Source: Lachnospiraceae bacterium
GTDB taxonomy: Bacteria > Bacillota > Clostridia > Lachnospirales > Lachnospiraceae
DNA length: 64,000 nt
NCBI GenBank assembly: GCA_900199595.1
Contig: FZRB01000001.1
Coordinates: 120,819 to 184,818 of the forward strand
Reading direction: 5' to 3'
The notes below the pieces were generated by a model. It had not been told where the DNA came from. It saw nothing but the letters and a program-made list of their open reading frames with translations, and searched no databases. The translations under genes were made by a program, and so were the position numbers. Numbering within the stretch: position 1 is the first letter of the stretch; each line of letters opens with the position of its first letter. Positions 54,150-61,880 of this stretch are shown in pieces.

Positions 54150-55070
54150 ATGTTTCTAGAAATATTGAAGGTTATCTTCATCGGGATAGTAGAAGGTATA
54201 ACTGAGTGGCTTCCTATAAGCAGCACAGGTCATATGCTTCTTGTTGATCAGTTTGCAAAGCTTAATGCAGAGCAGGAATTCAAGGATATGTTCTTTGTGG
54301 TGATTCAGCTGGGAGCTATTTTGGCGGTTGTATATATGTACTGGGGCAAGCTGTGGCCCTTCAGACTGATAAAGGATGATAAGGTTCCAACAGTTGTTGA
54401 TTCAAAAGGAAGAAAAAGAAAAGACGGAAGATGGAAGAATGAGATACGTCTTGGAAGTGTTGGAATAAGCAGAGTTACATTGATTCTATGGCTTAAGGTT
54501 ATTGTAGCAACCATCCCTGCAGCAGTTATCGGTTTACTGCTGGATGACTGGATGGATAAGTATGCTCATAATGCTCCTGTAATCGCTGTTCAGCTTATAG
54601 TATTCGGTGTTTTATTCATACTTGTAGAAAAAAGAAATGAAAAAAGAGACCCGTCCATAACAAAGATGAGTCAGCTTACTTATCTTGATGCACTGAAGCT
54701 TGGTCTGTTCCAGACTCTGGCGATTGTGCCGGGAACCTCTCGTTCAGGAGCCACAATAGTCGGTGGACTTACCATGGGAATATCAAGAAGAGTTGCGGCA
54801 GAGTTTTCATTTTTCATGAGCATCCCGATCATGTTCGGATGGAGCCTGGTAAAGCTTATCAAGTTTGGCTTCCACTATACGGCTCCCCAGTTCTTTGAAC
54901 TTCTCAGCGGAATGATAGTAGCTTTCATTGTTTCTATATTTGTAATACAGTTCCTTATGGGCTACATCAAGAGAAATGATTTCAAGATATTCGGTATTTA
55001 CAGGATTTGCCTTGGTATTCTTGTATTAATTGTATTTGTGGTTAGATCAGTGATAATGAAGGCAGCTTGA
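54150..55070 (+). CDS. uppP: Undecaprenyl-diphosphatase (BacA/UppP)
   Basis: A 306-residue polytopic membrane enzyme that dephosphorylates undecaprenyl diphosphate, recycling the lipid carrier for peptidoglycan and other polymers; overproduction gives bacitracin resistance in the family. Conserved motifs: GIVEGITEWLPISSTGHMLL (catalytic Glu and Ser/His) and PGTSRSGATIVGGLTMGISR (phosphate-binding Arg). About eight hydrophobic segments. A charged loop at about 75-110 (RKRKDGRWKNE) is longer than usual. It is 15 bases after the ABC ATPase, suggesting coordinated polymer export and carrier recycling. Confidence 0.95.
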   Translation: MFLEILKVIFIGIVEGITEWLPISSTGHMLLVDQFAKLNAEQEFKDMFFVVIQLGAILAVVYMYWGKLWPFRLIKDDKVPTVVDSKGRKRKDGRWKNEIRLGSVGISRVTLILWLKVIVATIPAAVIGLLLDDWMDKYAHNAPVIAVQLIVFGVLFILVEKRNEKRDPSITKMSQLTYLDALKLGLFQTLAIVPGTSRSGATIVGGLTMGISRRVAAEFSFFMSIPIMFGWSLVKLIKFGFHYTAPQFFELLSGMIVAFIVSIFVIQFLMGYIKRNDFKIFGIYRICLGILVLIVFVVRSVIMKAA

Positions 55071-55105
55071 TAGATAAACCGCTATAGATTTATTGAAAAA
55101 TCTGC

Positions 55106-55135
55106 TTGACTTTGATTATCCTACTGTGTTATTCT
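55106..55135 (+). promoter_or_regulatory. Promoter of rpmG-secE-nusG-rplK-rplA
   Basis: TTGACT at 55106-55111, 18 bases, TATTCT at 55130-55135. The leader to rpmG is about 140 bases; I see no recognisable riboswitch in it. Confidence 0.55.
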
Positions 55136-55280
55136 AACACTTGCGTTTCTGTACGCATTTCTTTTAGTGTGCATTTTCGGATATCCCATTCCGGCACCTG
55201 AAAGTTTACCCTATTTTCGTACAGAATTCTAATAGTTTGTTGATCAATCATATGATTATATTTAGATGGAGGTAATGGTC

Positions 55281-55430
55281 ATGCGTGTTAAGATAACTCT
55301 TGCATGTCAGGAATGCAAACAGCGTAATTACAACCTTATGAAAGAGAAGAAACTGCATCCGGACAGGATGGAGACAAAGAAGTATTGCAAGTTTTGCAAG
55401 AAGCATACAAATCACAAAGAAACTAAGTAA
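55281..55430 (+). CDS. rpmG: 50S ribosomal protein L33
   Basis: A 49-residue protein, starting [17 protein letters not shown] with the paired Cys motifs CQEC and CKFC of the zinc-binding L33 form. It belongs to the large ribosomal subunit near the E site. The ATG at 55281 is supported by GGAGG at 55268-55272; an in-frame ATG at 55275 is too close. It precedes secE, the common rpmG-secE-nusG order in bacteria. Confidence 0.95.
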   Translation: MRVKITLACQECKQRNYNLMKEKKLHPDRMETKKYCKFCKKHTNHKETK

Positions 55431-55455
55431 TTAGTCTTCAGGAGAGGTAGAAATT

Positions 55456-55659
55456 ATGGCAGATAAGAAGGATACATCACCTGCACTGAAGAGAAGCTGG
55501 TTTCAGGAACTCAAGATAGAATTCGGTAAGATTACCTGGCCCGGAAAGGCTATGCTCGCTAAGGAAACAGGAGTTGTGCTTATAACGGCAGTTTTACTGG
55601 GTGGTCTTATAGTGGTTGTTGACTGGTTACTGAACCTTGCACTTCAATTTTTATGGTAG
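55456..55659 (+). CDS. secE: Preprotein translocase subunit SecE
   Basis: A 67-residue, single-helix SecE. The amphipathic stretch SWFQELKIEFGKITWPGK (with the conserved K-x-TWP) precedes one membrane helix (about 37-63). It clamps SecY in the translocon for protein export. AGGAG lies 8-10 bases before the ATG. It ends 11 bases before the nusG start. Confidence 0.95.
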   Translation: MADKKDTSPALKRSWFQELKIEFGKITWPGKAMLAKETGVVLITAVLLGGLIVVVDWLLNLALQFLW

Positions 55660-55670
55660 GCGGTGAAGCG

Positions 55671-56327
55671 ATGTCAGATGAAAAGATTATGAATACTGAT
55701 GAGGAAATGAATGAAGTTGCTAATACAGAAGCTGCTGCTGCAGAAGAAACAGCAGAGGAAACTGTAGAAGAAGCTCCTCGTATTAAGTCTGCAAACATAA
55801 AGCAGCAGGGTGACGATGAACCCCATTGGTATGTTGTTCATACTTATTCCGGATATGAAAATAAGGTTAAGGCTGACATAGAGAAAACTATTGAGAACAG
55901 ACGTCTTCAGGATCAGATGTTTGAGGTAATGGTTCCTCTTCAGGATACTGTTGAGGTCAGAAATGGTGTCAGAAAGACTATATCCAAGAAGATATTTCCG
56001 GGATATGTTCTGGTTCATATGATAAAGAACGATGTAACCTGGTATGTTGTAAGAAATACCAGGGGTGTTACAGGATTTGTCGGACCAGGATCAGAACCTG
56101 TTCCTCTTACAGATATAGAGATGCGTAAGCTTGGCGTTAAGACCGAGGACATTGTTATCGATGTTGAAATCGGTGATACCATTAAGGTTATAGCAGGCGC
56201 CTGGGAGGGAACTGTCGGAACAATAAAGACCATAAGTCGTACAAAGCAGACAGTTACTATAGATATGGATATATTTGGACGTTCAACCGACGTTGAGATC
56301 GGTCTGGGCGATATTCAAAAGCTGTAG
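55671..56327 (+). CDS. nusG: Transcription termination/antitermination protein NusG
   Basis: A 218-residue protein from the ATG at 55671 (GGTGAAG upstream); an ATG at 55653 overlapping secE lacks a site. An acidic Ala/Glu-rich N-terminal extension of about 45 residues precedes the NGN domain (HWYVVHTYSGYENKVKADIE, FPGYVLVHM, VRNTRGVTGFVG) and the KOW domain (GDTIKVIAGAWEGTVGTIK). NusG binds RNA polymerase and affects pausing, Rho action and translation coupling. The extension is common in Lachnospiraceae. It is part of the rpmG-secE-nusG-rplKA run. Confidence 0.95.
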   Translation: MSDEKIMNTDEEMNEVANTEAAAAEETAEETVEEAPRIKSANIKQQGDDEPHWYVVHTYSGYENKVKADIEKTIENRRLQDQMFEVMVPLQDTVEVRNGVRKTISKKIFPGYVLVHMIKNDVTWYVVRNTRGVTGFVGPGSEPVPLTDIEMRKLGVKTEDIVIDVEIGDTIKVIAGAWEGTVGTIKTISRTKQTVTIDMDIFGRSTDVEIGLGDIQKL

Positions 56328-56356
56328 ATTATTCGTCAGAATAATTTATATACAAA

Positions 56357-56389
56357 GTGGAAGGGGACGACTTCCCCGATAACTACCAC
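56357..56389 (+). promoter_or_regulatory. Putative L1-binding autoregulatory leader of rplK-rplA
   Basis: GTGG (56357-56360) and CCAC (56386-56389) close a helix around a purine-rich internal loop, with GGAAG/CTTCC inside and the run GATAACTACCAC just before AGGAGG. The shape and place, directly before rplK, match the known ribosomal protein L1 leader site that mimics 23S rRNA. Confidence 0.55.
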
Positions 56390-56405
56390 AAGGAGGTAAT
56401 TTAAA

Positions 56406-56831
56406 ATGGCTAAAAAAGTCGAAGGTTACATTAAGTTACAGATACCTGCAGGAAAGGCAACTCCAGCACCACCAGTTGGTCCTGCTCTTGGTCAGCATGG
56501 TGTTAATATCGTTGATTTCACAAAGCAGTTCAACGATCGTACAGCTGATAAGGGTGATATGATAATTCCTGTAGTTATCACAGTTTATGCAGACAGAAGC
56601 TTCAGCTTCATTACTAAAACACCACCTGCAGCAGTTCTTATCAAGAAGGCAGCAGGTCTTCAGAAGGCATCTGGAGAACCTAACAAGAAGAAGGTTGGAA
56701 AGATCACTAAGGCACAGGTTCAGGAAATAGCTGAGACTAAGATGCCGGACCTTAACGCAGCTTCACTTGAGGCAGCTATGAGCATGATAGCCGGTACGGC
56801 TCGCTCTATGGGTATTGAAGTAGTTGATTAA
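56406..56831 (+). CDS. rplK: 50S ribosomal protein L11
   Basis: A 141-residue protein at the standard L11 length. It shows [26 protein letters not shown] at the start (thiopeptide/GTPase-centre region), [17 protein letters not shown], and the C-terminal [28 protein letters not shown]. It binds the GTPase-associated centre of 23S rRNA. AGGAGGT lies 8 bases upstream. It is followed closely by rplA. Confidence 0.97.
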   Translation: MAKKVEGYIKLQIPAGKATPAPPVGPALGQHGVNIVDFTKQFNDRTADKGDMIIPVVITVYADRSFSFITKTPPAAVLIKKAAGLQKASGEPNKKKVGKITKAQVQEIAETKMPDLNAASLEAAMSMIAGTARSMGIEVVD

Positions 56832-56848
56832 TTCGGGAGGTAATGAAG

Positions 56849-57559
56849 ATGAAAAAAGGTAAGAGATATTTAGAGGCTGCAAAGCTTGTTGAGAAGAATA
56901 AGCTTTATGACCTTGAAGAGGCTGCTGAGTTAGTTAAAAAGACAGCTAACGCTAAGTTTGATGAGACAATTGAAGCTCATCTTAAACTGGGTGTTGATGG
57001 TCGTCATGCAGATCAGCAGGTTCGTGGAGCTGTTGTACTTCCAAACGGAACAGGTAAGGAAGTTAAGGTTCTTGTTTTTGCAAAGGGTGACAAGGTTGAT
57101 GAGGCTCTTGCAGCTGGTGCTGATTATGCAGGTGGCGATGAGCTTGTACCAAAGATTCAGAATGATGGATGGCTTGACTTCGATGTAGTTATTGCTACTC
57201 CTGATATGATGGGTGTTGTTGGACGTCTTGGACGTGTACTTGGTCCTAAGGGACTTATGCCAAATCCAAAGGCTGGTACAGTTACTCCTGATGTTGTTAA
57301 GGCTATCGCAGATGTTAAGGCTGGTAAGATCGAGTACAGACTTGATAAGGCTAACATCATTCACGTTCCAGTAGGAAAGGCTTCATTTACAGCACAGCAG
57401 ATCGCTGAGAACTACAAGGCTCTTATGGATGCAATCGTTAAGGCTAAGCCATCAAGCGCTAAGGGTCAGTACCTGAAGAGCGTTACAATGTCTTCTTCAA
57501 TGGGTCCTGGAATCAAGCTTAATCCTAACAGATTCACTGGTCAGTCATCTGAGAAATAA
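56849..57559 (+). CDS. rplA: 50S ribosomal protein L1
   Basis: A 236-residue protein from the ATG at 56849, better spaced from GGGAGG than the ATG at 56843. Typical stretches are [91 protein letters not shown] and [15 protein letters not shown]1 forms the L1 stalk and can repress its own operon by binding the leader before rplK. A strong terminator follows; rplJ and rplL do not. Confidence 0.97.
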   Translation: MKKGKRYLEAAKLVEKNKLYDLEEAAELVKKTANAKFDETIEAHLKLGVDGRHADQQVRGAVVLPNGTGKEVKVLVFAKGDKVDEALAAGADYAGGDELVPKIQNDGWLDFDVVIATPDMMGVVGRLGRVLGPKGLMPNPKAGTVTPDVVKAIADVKAGKIEYRLDKANIIHVPVGKASFTAQQIAENYKALMDAIVKAKPSSAKGQYLKSVTMSSSMGPGIKLNPNRFTGQSSEK

Positions 57560-57588
57560 TTTCTCTGAATAGATTATATGATTATGTT

Positions 57589-57620
57589 GAGATCGGTCAC
57601 AACGACCGGTCTCTTTTTTT
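57589..57620 (+). terminator. Intrinsic terminator after rplA
   Basis: GAGATCGGTC and GACCGGTCTC pair with one G-T wobble around a 5-base loop, followed by seven or eight T. It closes the ribosomal protein operon. Confidence 0.9.
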
Positions 57621-57662
57621 CATTATTACGTTACATTTTCATAAATCGCGCTGTATTTTTTG

Positions 57663-57691
57663 TTGATTTTTCTACCTGTAAAAGGTAAAAT
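57663..57691 (+). promoter_or_regulatory. Promoter of the carrier-protein/BtrH-like cassette
   Basis: TTGATT at 57663-57668, 17 bases, TAAAAT at 57686-57691. A TACCT...AGGTA dyad lies in the spacer, overlapping the polymerase contact zone, and could be an operator. Confidence 0.65.
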
Positions 57692-57729
57692 AAAATTGTG
57701 TAGAAAAAATAAGAAAGGGGTTACTGTTC

Positions 57730-57987
57730 ATGGAAAAAGAAGAAGTAAGGCTTGCCTTAGCAGCCCTTATAAGTGACGAATTACCTGAACTCGGCGAGAT
57801 AGATATGGAGAAGGACATCATAACCGAGTATGGAATTAATTCTGTTTCGATAATCAGACTTATTGTAGCCGCAGAGAGTAAATTTGGTATCCAGTTTACC
57901 GATTATGAGCTTTCACTGGAAGAATATCCGACATTCGGGGATTTGGCTGCTATTATTAAAAATAAGCTTGATAAGAAGGAAGACTAA
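57730..57987 (+). CDS. Acyl/peptidyl carrier protein
   Basis: An 85-residue acidic four-helix carrier. The phosphopantetheine Ser is Ser38 in ITEYGINSVSIIRL (Asn-Ser in place of the usual Asp-Ser), followed by helix III (KFGIQFTDYELSLEEYPTFGDLAAII). It is not fatty-acid AcpP, whose motif is GADSLD and which sits with fab genes. AAGGGG is upstream of the ATG. The next gene, 14 bases on, encodes a BtrH-like protein, suggesting the acyl or aminoacyl group carried here is moved or processed by that protein. No loading ligase is nearby. Confidence 0.8.
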   Translation: MEKEEVRLALAALISDELPELGEIDMEKDIITEYGINSVSIIRLIVAAESKFGIQFTDYELSLEEYPTFGDLAAIIKNKLDKKED

Positions 57988-58001
57988 AGGAGGATATACT
58001 C

Positions 58002-59075
58002 ATGGCTAAAGGCAAGAAAAGATTACCGGTTACTAGAACACCACTTATTACATCGTGGCAATGGCATGCAACACTTTTTTCAATTCTTACGGAAGATGCA
58101 AATGCAAGAAAGTGGATATTCAGTAACTACATACAGCTTAGATGCTACAATATTGAAGAAATATTTACCGGAGATGATATGCTTTTTATGGATATCATGC
58201 CGGGAAGCAGTTCACTTAAGGAATGTCCTTATCTCATAACATCCCTTATGACTAAGGAACAGATCCAAAGCTACTGCGGAGATATCGTTGATTTTATTAT
58301 TAAGACTATTGATCTTGGTGGATATGTGTACGGTGTTTTTGATGAAGCAAAGATCCTTAGTGATGTAGATGTTGAGGTAGATTATAAGTTCCCTCACGAG
58401 TTATTCATTTATGGATATGATATAGACGGAGAGGGCTTCTACTGCGGGGACTTTACATTTAAGGATAAGTATGCTCATAACAAGCTTTCATTCGAAGATG
58501 TTCGTAAGGGCTATGAAGTTATTTCAGCTTCTGAAGACCACATGTTCAAGGATGATTATAAAGGCACAAGAGGCTTATATGTCATCTTTAAAAATACCGA
58601 CACCTGCTACTATGATGTTGATACAACACTTATCAGAGATACACTTCGTGAGTATCTTAATTCTCAGGATACAAAGAATCATTTCCGTATGATGAGAAAC
58701 CGCTTTAATGATACGACCTTCGGAGTTGAGGTATATGATGTTGCACTTGACAGAATAATGAAGCAGATGCAGGCTGAAGAACCTGATTTTGATATAAGGG
58801 CACTTCACGTTATGTATGATCATAAGGTGCTGATGCTTGAAAGAATCAAGTATCTTATGGCTAATGGATTTCTTAATTATGATGAATCTCTCGTGAATTC
58901 ATATGCAGAGGTAGTTAAGAATATGCAGGCAGCTCGTAACCTGCTCATCAAGATTTCAATAAATGAGGATGTCAGCGAGGCATCCCGTTTCAAAGACTAC
59001 TTCCAGATTGCAAAGGAGAAGGAGGTAGCCGTCCTCCTGGAAGTGCTCTCAAGACTTGATCAGAGAGCAAAATAA
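58002..59075 (+). CDS. BtrH-like (papain-fold/C39-like) protein, orphan
   Basis: A 357-residue protein without signal or membrane segments. I recognise the overall pattern of proteins with a BtrH N-terminal-type domain found beside carrier proteins (in butirosin synthesis, BtrH moves an acyl side chain from a carrier to the drug). The matching parts are SWQWHATLFSIL near residues 17-30, FSNYIQLRCY at about 40-50, GGYVYGVFDE, and FPHELFIYGYDIDGEGFYCGDFTF. The residue after the first His, Cys in relatives I recall, is Ala here, so cysteine chemistry at that site is doubtful. The C-terminal 150 residues are helical. Its substrate is unknown. Confidence in the family is moderate. Confidence 0.5.
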   Translation: MAKGKKRLPVTRTPLITSWQWHATLFSILTEDANARKWIFSNYIQLRCYNIEEIFTGDDMLFMDIMPGSSSLKECPYLITSLMTKEQIQSYCGDIVDFIIKTIDLGGYVYGVFDEAKILSDVDVEVDYKFPHELFIYGYDIDGEGFYCGDFTFKDKYAHNKLSFEDVRKGYEVISASEDHMFKDDYKGTRGLYVIFKNTDTCYYDVDTTLIRDTLREYLNSQDTKNHFRMMRNRFNDTTFGVEVYDVALDRIMKQMQAEEPDFDIRALHVMYDHKVLMLERIKYLMANGFLNYDESLVNSYAEVVKNMQAARNLLIKISINEDVSEASRFKDYFQIAKEKEVAVLLEVLSRLDQRAK

Positions 59076-59085
59076 AACAAAACTA

Positions 59086-59130
59086 AAAAGATGACAACCG
59101 CGAACCAGGTTCACGGCTGTCATCTTTTTT
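59086..59130. terminator. Terminator between BtrH-like and rubrerythrin genes (family copy 5)
   Basis: AAAAAGATGACA...GAACC and GGTTC...TGTCATCTTTTTT arms. Two positions are A-C mismatches in plus-strand RNA but become G-U wobbles in the minus-strand RNA, so it should work best for the minus-strand rubrerythrin gene. Confidence 0.85.
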
Positions 59131-59162
59131 GTGTGCGAAAGATCGCCAAAGTGAATTCAAGT

Positions 59163-59810
59163 TTAGTAGTTCTCAGCATTTACTTCGAAGAAGCTCTGAG
59201 GATGATTACATGCAGGACATACATCAGGAGCCTTTGTTCCGACTACGATATGTCCGCAGTTGCGGCATTCCCAAACCTTTACTTCGCTCTTCTCAAATAC
59301 CTGCTTTGTCTCAACATTATTGAGAAGTGCTCTGTATCTTTCTTCATGGTGCTTTTCTATAGCAGCAACCAGACGGAACTTTTCAGCGAGCTCAGGGAAA
59401 CCTTCTGCATCGGCTGTCTTAGCGAAGCCGTCATACATATCTGTCCACTCATAATTCTCACCATCAGCTGCAGCAGCTAAATTAGCAGCTGTATCTCCGA
59501 GACCACCAAGCTCTTTAAACCACATCTTGGCATGTTCCTTCTCGTTATCTGCAGTCTTAAGGAAGAGGGCAGCTATCTGCTCATAGCCTTCCTTCTTAGC
59601 AACAGAAGCGAAGTATGTATATTTGTTTCTTGCCTGTGACTCACCAGCAAATGCGGTCTGAAGATTCTTCTCTGTCTCTGTTCCTGCATACTTGTTTGCG
59701 GGAGCGTCCTCGATTAATTCAAAACAGTCCGACTGCTTACACTTTGGGCAAACCTCCGGAGTTTTATCGGACTCAATTATTTCCCCACATATCTTACATC
59801 TGTACTTCAT
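59163..59810 (-). CDS. Rubrerythrin with rubredoxin-like domains at both ends
   Basis: A 215-residue protein from the ATG at 59810, 9 bases after AAAGGAGG on the minus strand; a frame start at 59831 lacks a site. The N-terminus has a rubredoxin-like iron site ([20 protein letters not shown]). A ferritin-like di-iron domain follows (about 50-180) with [34 protein letters not shown] and [12 protein letters not shown] Glu/His ligands, and then a second rubredoxin site ([20 protein letters not shown]). It reduces hydrogen peroxide with electrons from reduced iron proteins, protecting anaerobes. Most rubrerythrins carry just one rubredoxin domain. Confidence 0.9.
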   Translation of the reverse strand: MKYRCKICGEIIESDKTPEVCPKCKQSDCFELIEDAPANKYAGTETEKNLQTAFAGESQARNKYTYFASVAKKEGYEQIAALFLKTADNEKEHAKMWFKELGGLGDTAANLAAAADGENYEWTDMYDGFAKTADAEGFPELAEKFRLVAAIEKHHEERYRALLNNVETKQVFEKSEVKVWECRNCGHIVVGTKAPDVCPACNHPQSFFEVNAENY

Positions 59811-59841
59811 TAACGTAACCTCCTTTATCAAATGTAGTTTC

Positions 59842-59872
59842 AGTATAACCCGTAATACTATGGTTTAGTCAA
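59842..59872 (-). promoter_or_regulatory. Possible promoter of rubrerythrin (long spacer)
   Basis: Minus strand TTGACT (59872-59867) and TATACT (59847-59842), but 19 bases apart, which is longer than ideal. An activator might help. No clear PerR box was recognised. Confidence 0.35.
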
Positions 59873-59884
59873 CACTAATTATTG

Positions 59885-59912
59885 TTGAAATTTTTTCAAA
59901 AAATGCTAGAAT
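59885..59912 (+). promoter_or_regulatory. Promoter of azlCD
   Basis: TTGAAA at 59885-59890, 16 bases, TAGAAT at 59907-59912, about 36 bases before the azlC ATG. Confidence 0.55.
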
Positions 59913-59947
59913 CATAAAGGTGTGAATAAATTAGTTAGAGAGTAAAT

Positions 59948-60652
59948 ATGTTAAAAGAATATAAAAGAGGACTTCTGGCGGGAATACCTATTGCACTGGG
60001 GTATCTGTCGGTGTCATTTACATTTGGTATACTGGCAATTAAATATGGCCTCACCTGGTGGGAGGCGGCTCTTATATCACTCACTAATCTGACTTCGGCG
60101 GGACAGTTTGCCGGTGTACAGCTGATGGGCACTCCGGGACTATGGTTTGATATGATTCTGGCACAGATAACTATTAATATCCGTTATTCCTTTATGTCTA
60201 TCGCGCTTTCCCAGAAGCTGGATAAAAGATTCAAGGGTATCTGGAGATGGATTCTGGGCTTCTCTGTTACAGATGAAATATTTGCAGTTGGAATATCGGA
60301 AGACAGGATAAGCAGATCCTTCTGGGCCGGATTGTCTACACTTCCGGTTATAGGCTGGATAGTTGGAACAACTCTTGGTGCGATTATGGGGAATGTACTC
60401 CCAAAGAGCATTCTGAGTGCCCTGGGTCTTGCTCTTTACGGTATGTTTGTGGCTATTGTTGTTCCGGTTATGAAAAAAGAAAAACCGGTTGTCTGGGCAG
60501 TTCTGCTGGCTTCGCTTTTTTCTATAGGCTTTACTTATCTGCCGGTGCTGAAAAATCTTTCTGCAGGACTGGCAATCAGCGTATGTGCAATACTAAGTGC
60601 CGGTATTATGGCTGTAATAAAGCCGGTTGACGAAGAAGGAGGTGCGTTATGA
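59948..60652 (+). CDS. azlC: AzlC-family permease
   Basis: A 234-residue membrane protein with six or more hydrophobic segments. It has the AzlC pattern: an early IPIALGYLSVSFTFGILA, then AALISLTNLTSAGQFAGVQL and QITINIRYSFMSIALSQKL. With AzlD it forms a branched-chain amino-acid (and in Bacillus 4-azaleucine) exporter. The next gene, overlapping by four bases, is azlD. An ilvE gene in the window fits with branched-chain amino acid handling but lies far away. Confidence 0.92.
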   Translation: MLKEYKRGLLAGIPIALGYLSVSFTFGILAIKYGLTWWEAALISLTNLTSAGQFAGVQLMGTPGLWFDMILAQITINIRYSFMSIALSQKLDKRFKGIWRWILGFSVTDEIFAVGISEDRISRSFWAGLSTLPVIGWIVGTTLGAIMGNVLPKSILSALGLALYGMFVAIVVPVMKKEKPVVWAVLLASLFSIGFTYLPVLKNLSAGLAISVCAILSAGIMAVIKPVDEEGGAL

Positions 60653-60966
60653 CACTCAAATCCTTCTTTATATACCTGTTCATCATGGCGGTTTCAACCT
60701 ATCTTATCAGGGTTATTCCTTTTGTTCTGGTAAAGCATCAGATAAAGAACAGATTCATCAGCTCTTTTCTGCATTACATCCCTTATGCAGTGCTTACGGC
60801 AATGACCATTCCTGCTATTTTTACGGCTACATCAAGCGTTGTATCTGCCTGTGTGGGATTCGGTGTGGCATGTATTCTTGCATTAAAGGATAAGAGTCTG
60901 ACAACAGTTGCTCTGATTTCCTGTATTTCGGTATATGTAACAGAGCTTATTATCAGATTTATATAA
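60649..60966 (+). CDS. azlD: AzlD-family small membrane protein
   Basis: A 105-residue protein of three or four hydrophobic segments (FIYLFIMAVSTYLIRVIPFVLV, FISSFLHYIPYAVLTAMTIPAIFT, and a final VALISCISVYVTELIIRFI), the usual AzlD length. Its ATG overlaps the azlC stop (ATGA), so translation is coupled. It is the small subunit of the AzlCD amino-acid export system. Confidence 0.92.
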   Translation: MTLKSFFIYLFIMAVSTYLIRVIPFVLVKHQIKNRFISSFLHYIPYAVLTAMTIPAIFTATSSVVSACVGFGVACILALKDKSLTTVALISCISVYVTELIIRFI

Positions 60967-60982
60967 AAAGGTATACAGTAGA

Positions 60983-61768
60983 ATGAATAAACTTTTGATT
61001 TTATTATTTCTTTTTTCATCAGGAAGTATAACCGGATGGGTCATTGAACTGTTTTTCAGAAGATATCTTGACCCTGTGGAAAGTAAAAAGAAAAAATGGG
61101 TTAATCCCGGTTTTTTTGTAGGACCGTATCTTCCAATATACGGTTCCGGTCTTATTGTTCTCTATATTCTGGGACATATATCCATTCCATCTGTAGGAAT
61201 TGAACATCCTATTCTTGAAAAACTGATAATATTTGTCATTATGGCAGCATGCATGACATTTCTGGAGTTTGTAACCGGAATGATATTTATAAATCATTTT
61301 CATCTTCAGCTCTGGGATTATTCATCCTACTGGGGAAATATCAAGGGAGTTGTCTGTCCTCTTTTTTCACTGTTCTGGTATGCCCTTGCTGCATTTTATT
61401 ATCTTGTTCTTCATCCGCAGGTTAATAATGCTCTGAACTGGCTTTCCCGTAATCTCGCATTTTCATTTTTCATAGGCTTCTTCTACGGAATATTTTTCCT
61501 GGATGTTGTTTATTCGATGCAATTAATGGTTAGAATTAAAACGCTTGCTGATGAGTATCAGGTCGTTGTCAAATACAATGCTTATAAAAATAAGCTTATA
61601 GAAATAAGAGAGGAAGCAAAGGAAAGAAGCTATTTCTTTTTCTCTTCAAGACTCAGCTCCATATCTCCAAGAGAAGTGTTCGACAGATACAGGGAGAACT
61701 TTTCTGTTAAAAGAATGGTTATGACCCCTATTATCAAGGTGGCTGATAAAGTAAAAAAACATGACTAG
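60983..61768 (+). CDS. CmpB-like (putative ABC transporter type IV) membrane protein
   Basis: A 261-residue membrane protein with five or six hydrophobic segments and the family marks GWVIELFFRRYLDP near the start, WVNPGFFVGPYLPIYGSGLI, then LEFVTGMI and LWDYSSYWGNIKGVVCPLFSLFW. The C-terminal 80 residues are hydrophilic and basic. Such proteins (PF06541-like) occur widely in Firmicutes with no known transport substrate. It follows azlD by 16 bases. The 3' end takes part in a 23-base direct duplication (see repeat). Confidence 0.78.
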   Translation: MNKLLILLFLFSSGSITGWVIELFFRRYLDPVESKKKKWVNPGFFVGPYLPIYGSGLIVLYILGHISIPSVGIEHPILEKLIIFVIMAACMTFLEFVTGMIFINHFHLQLWDYSSYWGNIKGVVCPLFSLFWYALAAFYYLVLHPQVNNALNWLSRNLAFSFFIGFFYGIFFLDVVYSMQLMVRIKTLADEYQVVVKYNAYKNKLIEIREEAKERSYFFFSSRLSSISPREVFDRYRENFSVKRMVMTPIIKVADKVKKHD

Positions 61769-61806
61769 TATGATGTACTAAAAAACATGACTAGAATGAT
61801 ACACTA
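61758..61806. repeat. Short tandem duplication covering the stop codon of the CmpB-like gene
   Basis: AACATGACTAG-ATGAT--ACTA occurs at 61758-61780 and again at 61784-61806 with three differences. The first copy contains the stop codon of the membrane protein gene. Confidence 0.7.
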
Positions 61807-61810
61807 GCAA

Positions 61811-61840
61811 TTGCAATAGATATATAAATCATGGTAAAAT
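61811..61840 (+). promoter_or_regulatory. Promoter of the SbcD-like/ATPase pair
   Basis: TTGCAA at 61811-61816, 18 bases, TAAAAT at 61835-61840, about 40 bases before the ATG at 61881. Confidence 0.5.
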
Positions 61841-61880
61841 AAATAAGTTAAGGTTTAAATAAAGAAAAGGACTTAGAATT

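Noticed and set aside
59091-59480. ORFs beginning MTTANQVH or MTEVNQVH at several places
   Set aside because: These start inside the shared terminator palindromes and run antisense into real genes; the common start is due to the repeat, not homology.
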